Source: Corythucha ciliata
Lineage: Eukaryota; Arthropoda; Insecta; Hemiptera; Tingidae
Assembly (NCBI GenBank): GCA_038030265.1
Contig: CM075941.1
Coordinates: 18,786,001 to 18,850,000, forward strand
Direction of reading: 5' to 3'
DNA length: 64,000 bases
The position numbers were made by a program, and so were the translations under genes. Under the pieces are notes generated by a model. It saw nothing but the letters and a program-made list of their open reading frames with translations. It made no database searches and was not told the DNA's origin. Below are positions 47,170 through 58,341 of the stretch, piece by piece. Position 1 is the stretch's first letter, and every line of letters begins with the position of its first letter.

Positions 47170-48510
47170 CGATAGCCAGAATCTGCGGAATTCGTCCTTT
47201 ATTCAACCGAATTTTGCATATTTTGGCTCTTTGAGAAATCAATCTTGCTGGTAATTGGACCCTACAAAGTGAAAATTTTGTGGGTTATCGCTAACATAAA
47301 ATAATTTTACGGGTTCGACGGGAAAAACTTAAGTCACAGGATTGAGCCCCTAAAAAGCGAGTTTCGTGGGTTTGACCCATTCATAAAATCCGATTTTACG
47401 GGGTTGACTAATTCAAAAAAGCAATTCCGCGGTTGTACACTTTCGAAGTCCACACTCACGGTACCCGATTTCGCGGTTTTGGCTTACTGAATAACAAACT
47501 TTTTCTTCTGGTGCCTTATAAATTTTAATTCGACGGATTAGCTCTATCTAAAATAAATTTTTGCTTATCTGGCACGACAGAAACAAATCTCGCTGAGTTG
47601 CTTAAAAAAAAAAAAAAAAAACCCCGACTTCACACCCCCACCCACCAAAGGTAAAATTTCTATTTTCTAGCTTTTTCGCCGCTTTCGAGAAAAAAAATTT
47701 CGCAGGGCTGGCGAATAAAAAAAGCAATTTAACGAAATTGACTAATTCCAACTTAATATCGCGGGGCTGGATCCCTGAAAAAGTCAAAATTTAGCGGGGT
47801 TCACTCATTAACAACCAATTTTTCCGGGCTCGCAAAAAACCAATTTCTATGGCTTCACTGCCTTGAAAACCCAAATGTGCTGTTGACCAACTCGAAAATC
47901 AATTCCTCCGGGTTTAGCCATTCACAACTTGATTTCGCTAAACCCCAAAAACGCTTCCTGAAAAGCAAAATTTCACAGAGTTGACACGTTCAAACGAAAT
48001 TTCGCGGTGCTGGCAACATGGAAAATCGTATTTCGCAATATTGGCAAGTTTTGCGGAACAGGTTCGCCCCAAAAAATGATAATTTCTTGGCATTCGCTGC
48101 CACAAAAACGTAATTTCGCGCTGATCAGTAATTCCAAAAGCAATTTAGCGTGATGGCTCATTTTAAAGAGCAATTTGAGTTGGCTCGTTCCAACCCGATT
48201 TCGCCTAATTATCAATAACCTAATTTGGCGTCTGGCGACTTAAAAAAATTAATGCGCCGGATTGGCTATTCTAGAAACAAAGCGGGTATGGCCCCCCTAA
48301 AAAGACTACTTCACCGAATTTCAATTTTTTCCCAAAAGAGAAATTTTCAGCGTGATGGTATATTTTAAAAGTGCAATTTTGCGGGTTTGGTACCTTACAA
48401 CAAAAATGCAAAAAGTTGGCAGATTCAAAAAGCAATTTCACGGAGTTGAATTTCAAAACCAATTTCAAGTGGCAGACTCCCTGGAAAAACCTGGCTGGCT
48501 AATTAGAAAC
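47170..48510 (-). repeat. family II array, minus orientation
   Basis: Units CAATTTCGCGGGGTTGGCTC-type in reverse sense, e.g. AAAAAGCAATTCCGCGG, AAAACGTAATTTCGCG, over 1.3 kb. Confidence 0.75.
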
Positions 48511-48521
48511 TAAATTCACCG

Positions 48522-48776
48522 CAGGCGCGTAGCCAAGGGGGGGTCCACCAAGTTCGGACCCCCCCCCCCCCGAAATTTCAGATTTATTTCCCATGTTCTG
48601 AAGGAGACTTTTTATTTTCAATTTCTCCGCTCACGCACTGGAATAATATCGCACAATAATGATAATAAAATAATATATAGTTAAAAACTGAAAAGAGTAG
48701 GCATAGAGTGGAAATACCCCCCCGCCACACCTGACCTACATCGGACCCCCCCTCCCAAAAGAAATCCTGGTGCCTG
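48522..48776. mobile_element. non-autonomous hAT element, 8 bp duplication
   Basis: Flanked by perfect 8 bp duplications ATTCACCG (48514-48521 and 48777-48784). The element starts CAGGCGCGTAGCCAAGG and ends inverted as CTGGTGCCTG, so short hAT-type ends CAGGC(G/A)C. The interior has C/G homopolymers (GGGGGGG and CCCCCCCCCCCCCC). No coding. Inserted in a family II array. Confidence 0.8.
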
Positions 48777-48789
48777 ATTCACCGGGCTA

Positions 48790-49280
48790 TGGGCTCACGC
48801 TTAAGAGCAATTTCGCGGGATTCTCTGATTCAAAAATCAAATGTCACGCTGTTAACCTTTTCATAAATAACTTTTCGCGGGATTGGGCTCATTGAAAACC
48901 AATTTCACGAAGCTCTCTCGGCCAAAAAAGCAATTTCGCAGTATTAGAAACCGTACAGTAATAGTAGAAACAGTAATAGTATTAGGAGTCCGCTCATTCA
49001 TAACTAAATTTGTGGGTCTGACTTCCTGAAAATAGATACATAATATCACTTCTATAACTTGAAAAAAAAAAAAAAAAAAAATCGGCAAGTTTCACAGAAC
49101 AAAAAACAAAATTTAGTGCTTATAACCCATTTCAAATAGAAAGCAATTTTATAATAATTGTTCAATTCAAATATATCCAATTTCACAAGGTTGCGGTGGG
49201 TTGACTCTTCGAAATAAGCAATTTCGCGGATTCAGCTCTTTCAACCCCCAAATTTCGTATTTCAATACATATTATGATTT
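48790..49280 (-). repeat. family II array, minus orientation, continuation
   Basis: Reverse family II units (AGAGCAATTTCGCGGGATT, AAACCAATTTCACGAAGCTC). Continuous with the array before the hAT element, with a poly-A run at ~49063-49081. Confidence 0.65.
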
Positions 49281-49379
49281 GAGGCGAATTAATTTTCTGT
49301 TCAGTTTGATGGGGGGGGGGGGATGCGCCCGCCTACGGGGTGGATAGGAAAATCCGATCAAGCCAGTTTAAAACTCTCT

Positions 49380-49870
49380 CAAGAATTACAGAATTCGCAG
49401 TTTCTGGAGGCAGCTTCGCGATTGAAATTGAGAAAAACCTTTATATAATCCTCCATTTTCCGTAGATCCTTATTGGTGGCCATTTAGAAATCACACTAGT
49501 GTGCTGTAATTGAGCCAAGTCTGTGGCTCATAAGAACACCCTAATTCACTGAATGGGAAAATTGAGAGAAAGCTCTCACTCGTGCCTAAAATTGAGAAAA
49601 AGCAATTTTTTCGCGGTTTGCTTGATGTAAATTACTGGCCAATATTGAGAAAAAGCGCTAATTTACGGTTAAAATTGCTAGACTTAATAAAAAGGTCTGA
49701 TTTGCAGCGAAAATTGGGGGGAAACGCCAGTTTGTGGATCCTGGAGGTAATCCCGTGGATAAAATCGACAAAAAAAGTATAATTTGCTATTCTGGAATTA
49801 AGTAAACTCACGGCTGAAATTAAGATAAACCAATAATATGCATTTCACGGGCAAGCCCGTGCTAAAATTG
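49380..49870 (+). repeat. family I array
   Basis: Units such as GCGCTAATTTACGGTTAAAA, CCTAAAATTGAGAAAAAGC. A small palindrome CACGGGCAAGCCCGTG lies at ~49847-49862. Confidence 0.7.
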
Positions 49871-52800
49871 AGAGCGAGCCGTACAGTGGCAATTAGTGCC
49901 ATATGCCAAATGCGCGGCCAATGTTCACGGATGGGGCTGTTATTTTATCATTTCGCCGTCAGACCTTCTTACTACACTTCGCATGAAACTCAGTGTCAAA
50001 GCCAAAAAAACATTGATGACATTCCCAAGCAAAAAACACACTCAACCTATACGCTCTCTTCCTAAAGAGTTAACAGTGCACAACCATTACAAAACAAAAC
50101 CGTTAAAACGTCAATATTCCAAATGCATTAACATGAGCTGCAAGAGCAAACAACCCCTCCCACCGTCGTCCTCTGCAACAGTTGTCGGCCTTTTGAGCTG
50201 CGGGTGATGTCCATTTCACCCTCTCTCTCACGTCTAAATCTCCAAAAGAGGGTCCTTCGTTAACAATTTAAATCAAGTTTGAACGCCATCAATCCGATAT
50301 TTAGAGAGAGAGAGAAAAAAAAGAAGCTCGAAGCTCAAACTGCGGGGTGAATAATAGTGAGGGTTCCGCAAAATTAGGTTTACGGTAAGTCAATCATGAC
50401 ACCCTCCGACACTAATAAAGTGTTGGCGGGGGAGGGGGGAAGGCCACGTGGCCCTCGTGACCGTTCTAAACGTGTCACCTTCATCCCGCTTCATCAGAAA
50501 AAAAAAAGGAAGCGTCAAACTTACTCTTTGTGATGCTGTCATTTTGACAAAATTTGAATGCGTTGTGAGTTGAGGGAGAGAGCCGGAGAGAGCTTGTTCT
50601 GCTGGAAATCAGAGGGCAGCATGACCCTAAGATTCATCCAAAAAATGTGTTTTGGTGAAAAAAAATCGATCAAAAGTACTTTTAACGAAGAAAACCAACT
50701 TTGTACGGGTCACGAAGAAAAAGTGGTGCATTCCGGCACAATGTTTGAAAGGATCCCATCGAAGCGAGAAAGAGGCCTCGACAGCCGACGACTGGCTCGG
50801 ACGGATGGGATGGTTCCAGACATCAAAGCTAAGAATTATTTTCCGTAATAAGCTCTGCAGTCATACGCGAAGGTCATTGACATTCTAATGGAAAGCTGAA
50901 ATGTTGCCAATTGGAACAAAATTGTCCTGAGATGGGAGGGGAGGGGGTTAAATAATCACTGGAACGAAACATCCTCTATCTTAGGCTAAACCAATTATTT
51001 AACGGGGCGTATGAATATTTAACCAAAAACTGTACAAGTATGTCGGCATGAAATACGATAAACGAGAATGACGAATAACTGGGGATTCCCTGGTCAACCC
51101 TCCCTTCCCATCCATCGTATAGCTTCAGTAAACTTTTTTCGACTAACGATTATTTTGTCAGCGACACGTTAGGCCACCGATTTACCTACCATGTGGCTAC
51201 GTTTATGCGATAAACAAAATTGAGAGATTTTGCAAACAGCTGCGCTAACGCTAACGCTATTCACACATTTCAACCAACGAAATGTGTACTACCCTAGCAA
51301 CGCGTACACAAAAATTAACTTTAGCGTTTTACGAGACTGGTTGCAAAATCTCTCCAATATGTCACTTGTAATCGTTATGAAAAAGACGAAAATGTGAGGA
51401 GGAACTGTGAGGAAGAGTAAACAGAAAGCCGCGTGAGAGAGATAACACAAGAGAATATTTCGGTAGGCTGAGGTCGTCGACCTTTTTCTCTCGCGGGCAC
51501 ACACCCGCACTTTTTAGCGAGCCCCGCAGAACGGGGAGAATCTCGGGAATCTACAATGACATTTTTTTTTTGTGTCGATTATCTCAAGTTCAAGGAATTT
51601 AGTAGGTTGGGAGGGAGAGGGGGGGAGGCACTCCTCATAAATTGTTAGCAAGGCCACAGGCCGGAACTTCAGAGTGTGGCGAACATGAAAAACAGCTTAA
51701 TGATTACAAAACGCTTTCTCCCTCCGATAAAATCGCTTGCTAAAGATTCACCCTTGAAATATCTGACTCTGATGAAAGGGTTCTAAAGGTAAGATAGCGA
51801 AGGGAGAACAATAGAATTACGCCTTTCTTGAAGCAAACCCTTGATCATGGGGTGAGGGTGAGGTTGCAATAGATACAAGTACCTCGATTTTTTGGGCATT
51901 TCTGGGCGCGAACTTCCACTCTTTCACCCCCTACTATCATTACAATGGGTATCATGAACGGGGTAAAAAAGGGGATGCTCTAGGAGGTCGATAGGGTGGG
52001 TACCTCCTCCTTTCTTCCAGGAGCCCGGACCCCCTTAGCCATCATTCACCTCCATCAGGGAGCAACGACCCTTTTGTCAACAAAATATAGGTCAGTAATG
52101 GTAGGGAAGAGGCATTTAATGACGAATAAAATCGATCAAAATTTGAAAAGATCCCAATTTTAAAAAACGATAACACGTCTAGGAAAAATTACAAACAAAC
52201 CGTATCCTGACCGTATTTGGCGATTCCATGTCGCAATAATTAAAACGTTCAACCCATCAAAGTCATTTAAAAAGCAATATTAAAGTAGTTAAAAGTCCAC
52301 AAAATGATAGTATAGGAGAAGTGGAAAGTGAAAGTTTACCCCGCCCTTCAACACCCAATTGGAAGCGCGTGCCGGCATCAGACGGTATTGTCTCAAAAAT
52401 GACTCCTCCCGTCGCTTGCAAAGTGAAAAACAGAAAGACCAAAGTAACTCACATGATGACGATGGCTTGAATTTCCGCGTCTGTAGTGGCAACCCAATGG
52501 AATCCAAAAAAACACTTTAAAGCGACTGTCAGTTCATCCCATGGCCGGAAACGACAAAATTATTATTTTTTGTAATTATTAAAAAAATAACAATCGAAAG
52601 CACAAATAATCCACAAACTCACTGTTGAAAAATTAACACTATTCAAACAAAAATTAATCGCACTGTTTATTTGTTAAACTGATATCCCGCAGGCTCCTCG
52701 CGAATCTCCAGGTAAATGTGTAGTGTACATGGGCTTTGATGTCAATGACCTCTCGAGCGCGCGGCGGGCTGTATCCACGGAGTGGTGGTGACGTCACAGC

Positions 52801-53550
52801 ACCACGAGGGGGGCTATTTCCCCCCTTGCCAACCACCCCTCTTTAACAGAGCCGCCCCCCTCTGCATGACCCGCCCCCCAAAAAAAGCCTTTATAACAGA
52901 CGGTTCGGCATACCCGGCAGTATCCGGCGACAGTGGGAGCAATTTTTTTTTTGTGTACGCCTGACTCCCACCCATTGATGACCGTTTATTTTTTTATGAA
53001 CGTTCTCCCCATCCTTCATATTGAACGAAATGTATACACGCAATAAATATGCCTGCTTTAGAAAAAAAAAAATTGAATCACGACGAAAAATCTAAAGCGG
53101 AAACACGAAGTTTTTCTAGCCTACAATAACAAAAGTGACCGATAGGTTCGGGCTAAGTCCAAGGGTCAATGTGCTTTGAATTGAAATCTGTCGGCTGATC
53201 TCTCATCTTCGCGTAAAAGAATAAATTACATGCGCCGTTATTCGAGAAATAATTGAAATTCATACAGTTAACTTGAAAGTTCTTCAATTCAATCAGAAAA
53301 GGAGTGAATCACGCTTTCCTGAAGTTTTTGAGCAAAATAATTTCTTCTCATTATTACTCAATATTGACGCCTTTTCAACTTCGGAAGTTTGCGTGACAAA
53401 GATTACGTATTCTTGATTGAACCTCATTCTTTGGCGCACAAAATTTCTTCCTCGTCAGGAAACATATTTTAGCGAAAAAGTCTAAAATCTTGGTTCACTC
53501 ATAGTGTGTGTATAACAACAATAAGGGAAACCAACCCTGCAAAGCAATCT
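49871..53550. other. unique DNA, no gene seen
   Basis: Contains a GA run near 50302-50314 and a CCCC/GGGG-rich block at 52.80-52.88 kb. Apart from the inverted repeat at 51222-51354, nothing was recognised. Frames up to 103 codons (49896-50207) lack domains. Confidence 0.45.
51222..51354. repeat. short inverted-repeat element
   Basis: GAGAGATTTTGCAA (51222-51235) is perfectly inverted at 51341-51354. A tandem CGCTAACGCTAACGCTA and an inner CACATTTC/GAAATGTG pair lie between. 133 bp, no clear target duplication. Possible MITE. Confidence 0.5.
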
Positions 53551-53554
53551 CGTA

Positions 53555-53790
53555 CTATAGAGAACCTTTTAAAACACGGATTTCAGCGCCATATTTTGCC
53601 CCTCGGTCGTTAAACACAGTACTATGAATGAAAAAATTGTCATCTTAACAACAACCAAACGTGGAACGCGGTCGAAATAAATAAAAATACCCCACTTATC
53701 AATGAGACCAGGTGATAATTATAAACGTATGAGGGACAAAATATGGCGCCAATTTGCGTGTTTCCGTAATCGTGTTTTATAGTGCCATAG
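53555..53790. mobile_element. MITE-like inverted-repeat element
   Basis: AAAACACGGATT and GCGCCATATTTTGCCCCTC on the left are inverted on the right as GAGGGACAAAATATGGCGC and AATCGTGTTTTATAGTG. The left arm lacks ~12 bases found in the right arm. The ends are uncertain and no target duplication is clear. Confidence 0.55.
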
Positions 53791-53796
53791 TTCTAT

Positions 53797-53843
53797 TAAT
53801 GATAATAATATAATAATAATAATAACAATAATAATAATGATTA
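53797..53843. repeat. AAT/TAA microsatellite
   Basis: Interrupted run of TAA/AAT triplets just upstream of the outer retrotransposon. Confidence 0.85.
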
Positions 53844-53885
53844 TCCACCATTTAGGAACTCGAGTACGCCTTCATTCACTTTCCC

Positions 53886-53976
53886 TGCTTTTATTATTCC
53901 AATTCGTGTTCTAATTATCAAAATACAATAAAATATCTATCATAATATCAAACGCGTGCACCTCTCAGCTACAACA
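53886..53976 (+). repeat. 5' LTR of element 2 (recognisable part)
   Basis: TGCTTTTATTATTCCAATT through CTCAGCTACAACA aligns with 62834-62942. It lacks an 18-base segment present in the 3' copy, either a deletion here or a tandem duplication there. Upstream similarity (AACTCGAGTACGC against AACTCAAAAGTTGCG) may extend the LTR to about 53855. Confidence 0.75.
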
Positions 53977-54007
53977 TATTGCCGACGAGGTGAAGAAATA
54001 AAAAGAA

Positions 54008-54012
54008 ACCGT
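54008..54012 (+). other. target duplication ACCGT, left
   Basis: ACCGT immediately before the TG of the inner 5' LTR. The identical ACCGT follows the inner 3' LTR at 58745-58749. Confidence 0.9.
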
Positions 54013-54148
54013 TGAACTAGGTTGTCTATGTCATCAAGGAGTTAAACATGTTTGTGATTGATTGTGAAAAAAAAGATAATTATAATTATTCTATTATTGT
54101 CGCTAATATTAAAAAGTGCTGGTGTTTAAAGTAGCTCTAAATACTACA
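54013..54148 (+). repeat. 5' LTR of element 1
   Basis: 136 bp, starts TGAACTAGGTTG and ends CTAAATACTACA. Matches 58342-58744 once the 260 bp MITE in the latter is removed. Confidence 0.9.
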
Positions 54149-54152
54149 TTTT

Positions 54153-54164
54153 TGGCGCGGTCGG
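54153..54164 (+). promoter_or_regulatory. primer-binding site of element 1
   Basis: TGGCGCGGTCGG, four bases after the LTR. It differs by one base from TGGCGCAGTCGG, the tRNA-Ser-type site known from several insect gypsy elements. The tRNA identity is an inference. Confidence 0.6.
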
Positions 54165-54301
54165 AAAAAAATACGCTATTCAACATCACCGGAGGCCTGG
54201 GGGAGGCTGGGTCGTGTTGCATTGATTTGGTTCTTCAATGCGTGAGTACGTAAGTCATTGTGGTTTTTTTTATTTGAGCTCTTGTTTTGGGAACTTCGAA
54301 A

Positions 54302-55050
54302 ATGGAAATTGCGTCGAGGCCGTTAGCATTCTATCCGATAGCGGATGGTAATGTCGCTAAGCGGTGGAAAATGTGGTTGAATGATTTTGAAATATTTTTG
54401 GTTGCGGCCGACGTAACTGTTGATGTTCGAAAGCGAGCACTTTTGTTGAATTGTGCAGGTAGAGAAGTTGTCGATGTATTTCGTTCCTTACCGGGTCCAA
54501 GTTCTACGTAGTAGGTACGTATGATGAAGCGAAGGTGTTATTGTCTAGTTATTTTATTCCAAAGACTAATGTTTTATATGAAATTTTTAAATTTCGAAGT
54601 ACAAAGCGAGAGTCCGGGGAACTATAAAACAATATTATGTTCGGTTGAGGCAATTGGGCACATCTCGTGATTTCAAGGATCCAGACTTTGAGATAAAAGT
54701 ACAGATTTTACTGGGTACTCATTCGGATCGTATTCGTAAGGAAATACTGCAAAAAGATATGTCATTGGAAGAAATTTTGACCTCGGGCCTAACTAATGAG
54801 GTAGTGAGCAATCAAATGAACGCGTTCAATTTGTCTGAAAGTTCTGAACAGTTTATTAATAATTTGAACAAATCTCATTCTAAGATTTCAGTACATAAAT
54901 GCTTTGCTTGTAATGGGGAGTGGCCGCACAAGCAGTTATGACCGGCCAAGGATAAGGTTTGTCAGAAGTGTGGAGAGAAAAATCATTTCGCTCGTTCAAA
55001 ATTTTGTTCAAATAGAGAAACTGGTCGGTTATGTTCTCGTAAAAGGATTT
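54302..55050 (+). pseudogene. element 1 gag relic
   Basis: Structural capsid/nucleocapsid protein of the retroelement, broken. An ATG at 54302 opens a frame with FYPIADGNVAKRWKMWLNDF, typical of the gag start of K02A2.6-like elements. It stops at 54511 and continues in another frame as QYYVRLRQLG and downstream. Two zinc-knuckle regions follow: HKCFACNGEWPH, then a TGA at 54939 in the same frame, then VCQKCGEKNHFAR. The second knuckle has altered spacing before its last cysteine. Host-independent gene, cytoplasmic particle role in the active ancestor. Confidence 0.8.
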
Positions 55051-55075
55051 TAAAGGTCAAAAACTCAATACAGTT

Positions 55076-55291
55076 GTGCGGGACAATGATTCGGATTCGG
55101 AGTCGAGTGGTTCGTTTTTAAATTCGAAAAAATCTTTAAATGCCGCAGTCGGAAAACGAGGTGAAGAGTTGCCGCACGTGAATATCGAGGTTTTAGGACA
55201 ACGCGTTCTATTTATAGTAGACACGGGGTGTTCAGCAAATTTGATTAATAGTAAGGATGTTTATAACAAACTATGTAATGCCCCTTCATGA
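55076..55291 (+). pseudogene. element 1 aspartic protease relic
   Basis: Retroviral-type aspartic protease that would process the polyprotein. The catalytic triplet D-T-G is intact at residues 49-51 of this frame, within VLFIVDTGCSANLI. The frame stops at 55291 and overlaps the start of the RT frame by four bases, so an original single frame was broken here. An acidic/serine linker precedes the domain. Confidence 0.8.
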
Positions 55292-56009
55292 GAAAAACCT
55301 CGTGTGTTTTGAATGCTTACCAAAGTAAACCGATTGCCGTTTTAGGGAAATTTGAAACGGAGATGACTTTTAAAAATCGTAGAACATCGGCAAAAGTTCT
55401 TGTTGTAGAGGCAGGTGAATCGCTTTTGAGCTGTAAGACAGCCCAGGCATTGGGGATTGTTTCTTTAGTTCTGAATGTAAAGTCTCAAGAAATGGAAGTT
55501 GTGAATCGTTATCCAACAGTGTTTAATGGAATAGGCAAAATGAAGAATTTTGAGCTCAAGCTACACATTGATAGGACAATCAAGTCAGTGGTCGCCCCTT
55601 TTAGAAGGATACCTCATCATCTCAGGAAACAAGTAGAGGAAGAAATTCACAGATTGTTACAGGATGATACAGTTGAGAAGGTGGTAGGTTCGACGTCGTG
55701 GGCATCTCTCATTGTTGTTGTTCCGAAGAGAGATGGTACAATAAGGCTGTGTGATGATCTTAGGGTTCCTAACAAGGCTATTTTAAGAAAACGTTTCCCA
55801 ATGCCTATTATCGAGGAAATAATTTCGTTGGTTGAAGGATCTCAAGTATTTTCCAAACTGGATTTGAATAAGGGATTCCACCAGATTGTTTTAGATGAGT
55901 CGTCTCGGGAAATCACTACGTTCACTACCCATATTGGTTTATTCCGCTTCAAACGCTTAAGCATGGGAATTACTTCAGCTCCTGAATATGTTCATAAAAT
56001 TATTCGTAA
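55288..56009 (+). pseudogene. element 1 reverse transcriptase, N-terminal part
   Basis: RT that would copy element RNA to DNA. The first ~75 residues are the end of the protease region. RT fingers/palm follow: WASLIVVVPKRDGTIRL (137-153), the first catalytic Asp in FSKLDLNKGFHQI (188-200), and FKRLSMGITSAPE (221-233). The sequence LCDDLR replaces the usual VCVDLR. At residue 241 the frame runs into a MITE, and the last ~60 residues of the open frame are MITE sequence, not protein. Confidence 0.88.
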
Positions 56010-56196
56010 GGTCCCGCGCACACTAGGAGAAAAAAGACGCCGACGCGCGCGTCAGCGTCCGACTCGTGCAGTAAAAACACATAGAACTCAATGGGGCCTT
56101 TCACATTGGACGCGTACGCGAGAGTCGTCTCTTCCCCGAGAAAAAAGACGCCGACTCACGCGTCGGCGTCTTTTTTCTCCTAGTGTGCGCCGGCCC
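56010..56196. mobile_element. MITE family H, copy 2, inside RT
   Basis: Ends GTCCCGCGCACACTAGGAG and CTCCTAGTGTGCGCCGGCC are inverted and continue through AAAAAAGACGCCGACGC. TAA flanks both sides (56007-56009 and 56197-56199). It shares GGGGCCTTTCACATTGGACG with copy 1 at 42.8 kb, but its right arm is shorter. The target duplication type suggests PIF/Harbinger (inference). Confidence 0.88.
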
Positions 56197-56199
56197 TAA

Positions 56200-56412
56200 T
56201 AGTTTGGCTGGTATTAACGGTTGCATTAATGTCAGTGACGACATTTTAGTTTTTGGCAAAACAAAGGAAGAGCATGATATTATGTTGCACAGAGCTCTTC
56301 GGCGGTTGGAGGAGATAGGCCTGACTGTAAATCCAAAGAAATGTCTTTTTTCCAAAGAATCTGTTCCTTATCTTGGATATGTGGTGTCAAAAAATGGATT
56401 AGAAGGCTAAAG
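56200..56412 (+). pseudogene. element 1 reverse transcriptase, C-terminal part
   Basis: Continuation of the RT palm after the MITE. The catalytic pair is in INVSDDILVFGK, with S in the place of the usual Y/A before DD, as in several K02A2.6-like relatives. VNPKKCLF and YLGYVVSKNG follow. The frame stops at ~56410. About 60-70 residues normally linking RT and RNase H (the region with the conserved YYxRFI motif) are absent, so there is an internal deletion near 56.44 kb. Confidence 0.85.
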
Positions 56413-56445
56413 TCAAGGGTATTAAAGAATTAGACCCACCTAAGG

Positions 56446-56943
56446 ATGTTCATGAAACTTCAAAATTGTTTTGAAGAAGTAAAAACAACAGTTGAGAATG
56501 CAGTCACAAACAATTTTGTTGACCTGTCCAAAACATCTCTCTTGTACACGGATGCTGGTCCAGAAGGGATAGCAGCAATTTTGGCGCAACCAGGTAAAAA
56601 ACGGGCGAAAATAATAGCTTGTGCTAGCGTCAGTTTGAACGACATTCAAAAGAGATATTTTCAGATCGAGCGAGAAATGCTTGCTGTCGCGTGGGGTGTT
56701 GAACATTTTCAGGATTATTTGATCGGTTTAAAATTTGTCATTCACACTGATCATAAACCACTTGTGTCTCTGCTGACCAATGTTAATGCACCAGCTTCGC
56801 CTAGATTGGAGCGTTTGCGTTTTAAGTTAATGGGTTTCGATTACTCAATTCAGCACATTTCAGGGAAAGACAATCCATCTGATTACATGTCCGGTCACCC
56901 ATTGAAGATGCAAGCCCCAGTCAGATGCGGAAAATTTCATTAA
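56446..56943 (+). pseudogene. element 1 RNase H domain
   Basis: RNase H would remove the RNA strand during replication. The frame includes LLYTDAGPEGIAAIL (first catalytic Asp at about residue 36), the QIEREMLAVAWGVEHF motif with its Glu, and IHTDHKPL. It ends with ISGKDNPSDYMSGHP, the usual tether region, then stops. Confidence 0.85.
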
Positions 56944-57004
56944 TTTGTTAACTAAAAGTTCATTGCCTTCGACTTTGTCAAGATCGAAAATTGCCGAGTA
57001 AACA

Positions 57005-57850
57005 ATGAAGGACGAGTCTTCAATGAAGGTTGTTGCTGCCATCTTCTCAGGAGATTGGTTACATCAAGACGTTTCACAGTTCAAAAACCTAAAGAATGAG
57101 TTGGCTGTAACTTCAGATGGAATTTTGCTGAGAGGCCTCGGATCGTGGTGCCATGTTCTTTACAGCAATCATTCGTCGATTTGGCTCATCGGGGTCATCA
57201 GGGCATTACAAAGTCGAAACAACTACTCCGTAGTAAAGTTTGGTTCCCTAGAATGGATTCTATGGTTGAAGCTACTGTGCGGTGTTGCATTCCATGCCAA
57301 GCCAATTCGTCTCAAGTCAGACGCGACCCCATTAAACCCACTCCTATTCGTTCGGGGGCGTGGCAGAATTTATCGATGGATTTTTCAGGACCTTATCCAA
57401 ACAACAAATACGTCATGGTACTCATTAAAGATTTCAGCAAATACCCTTTTGCTGAACCAATTTCATCATTGTGTTCGAGTGTAGTTATTCGGAAATTGTT
57501 CGAAATTTTTTCCATCTTTGGTATTCCGTTATCGATTAGGACAGATAATGGTCCACCTTTTAATGGCCATGAATTTTCTCGATTTTGTGATGACTCGGGA
57601 ATTAAACATCATAGGGTCACAAGTTTGTGGACTGAAGCAAATGGAAGGGCCGAGCATTTCATGCATAAACAATCTGAATAAACAGCTGTTATTGAGAAGA
57701 AAAATTAGGAAAATATTTTACCAGAATACCTGTTGCAATATAGAGACACACCTCATTGTTCGACTCATATAGCACGTAGCACCTGCTAGAGTTATCTTCA
57801 GGGGATATTTTAGAGGACTTGTTCCTTTCTTTTCAAATAATTTAGATGAT
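57005..57850 (+). pseudogene. element 1 integrase relic
   Basis: Integrase joins element DNA to the host chromosome. The frame at 57145-57681 has the HHCC finger (H15, H18, C48, C51) and all three catalytic acids: D79 in SMDFSGPYP, D134 in RTDNGPPF, E170 in ANGRAE. It then breaks into another frame near 57.66 kb. Sequence before 57145 is in a different frame. Downstream to ~57.85 kb there are stops. Confidence 0.85.
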
Positions 57851-57862
57851 GAAATTGAAATA

Positions 57863-58297
57863 ATGTTGAGGAAAAATGAAGAGGATAGTCAAAAGAAGGC
57901 GAAGGAATACGCAGATAACAAACGTCATGTGAGGGATCATGAACTTGAGAAAGGTGATACGGTTTTACTGAAACAAAAGAAAATAAACAAGTATACGTCT
58001 CCTTGGAATCCGATTCCTTTCGAAATAGTTGATGTAAAGGGGACGCAAGTGACTGCCGCTAACAAAGACTGCACGATCACCCGGAACTCGTCATTTTTCA
58101 AGCAAATACCACCGCCTGTTTCGTCAACTTCGTCTACAGCATCTGACAAGGAAGATGAAGGTTTTACAGAAAATTTGATGACTGAATCATCATCGTTTTC
58201 AGAAGATCCGTCCATCCAACGTCAGAGTGCATCAACCGTCGAAGAAAGAATGCCGATGGTATTCACAAGAAGTGGTCGTCAAGTAAAAAGACCGTAA
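57863..58297 (+). pseudogene. element 1 pol C-terminal tail
   Basis: C-terminal integrase extension: KKAKEYADNKRHVRDHEL, then the GDTVLLKQKK-type beta-barrel, then a Ser/Thr-rich end with a basic TRSGRQVKRP close, common in this retroelement group. No chromodomain was seen. Confidence 0.75.
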
Positions 58298-58332
58298 AGA
58301 TTGAAGGACTTCCATAATGTTTAAATGAAGTT

Positions 58333-58341
58333 GAGGAGGAA
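58333..58341 (+). promoter_or_regulatory. polypurine tract of element 1
   Basis: GAGGAGGAA immediately before the 3' LTR, the expected plus-strand primer site. Confidence 0.7.

Noticed and set aside
56010..56199. Arg-rich C-terminal extension of the element 1 RT frame
   Set aside because: These codons are MITE sequence with inverted ends and a TAA duplication.
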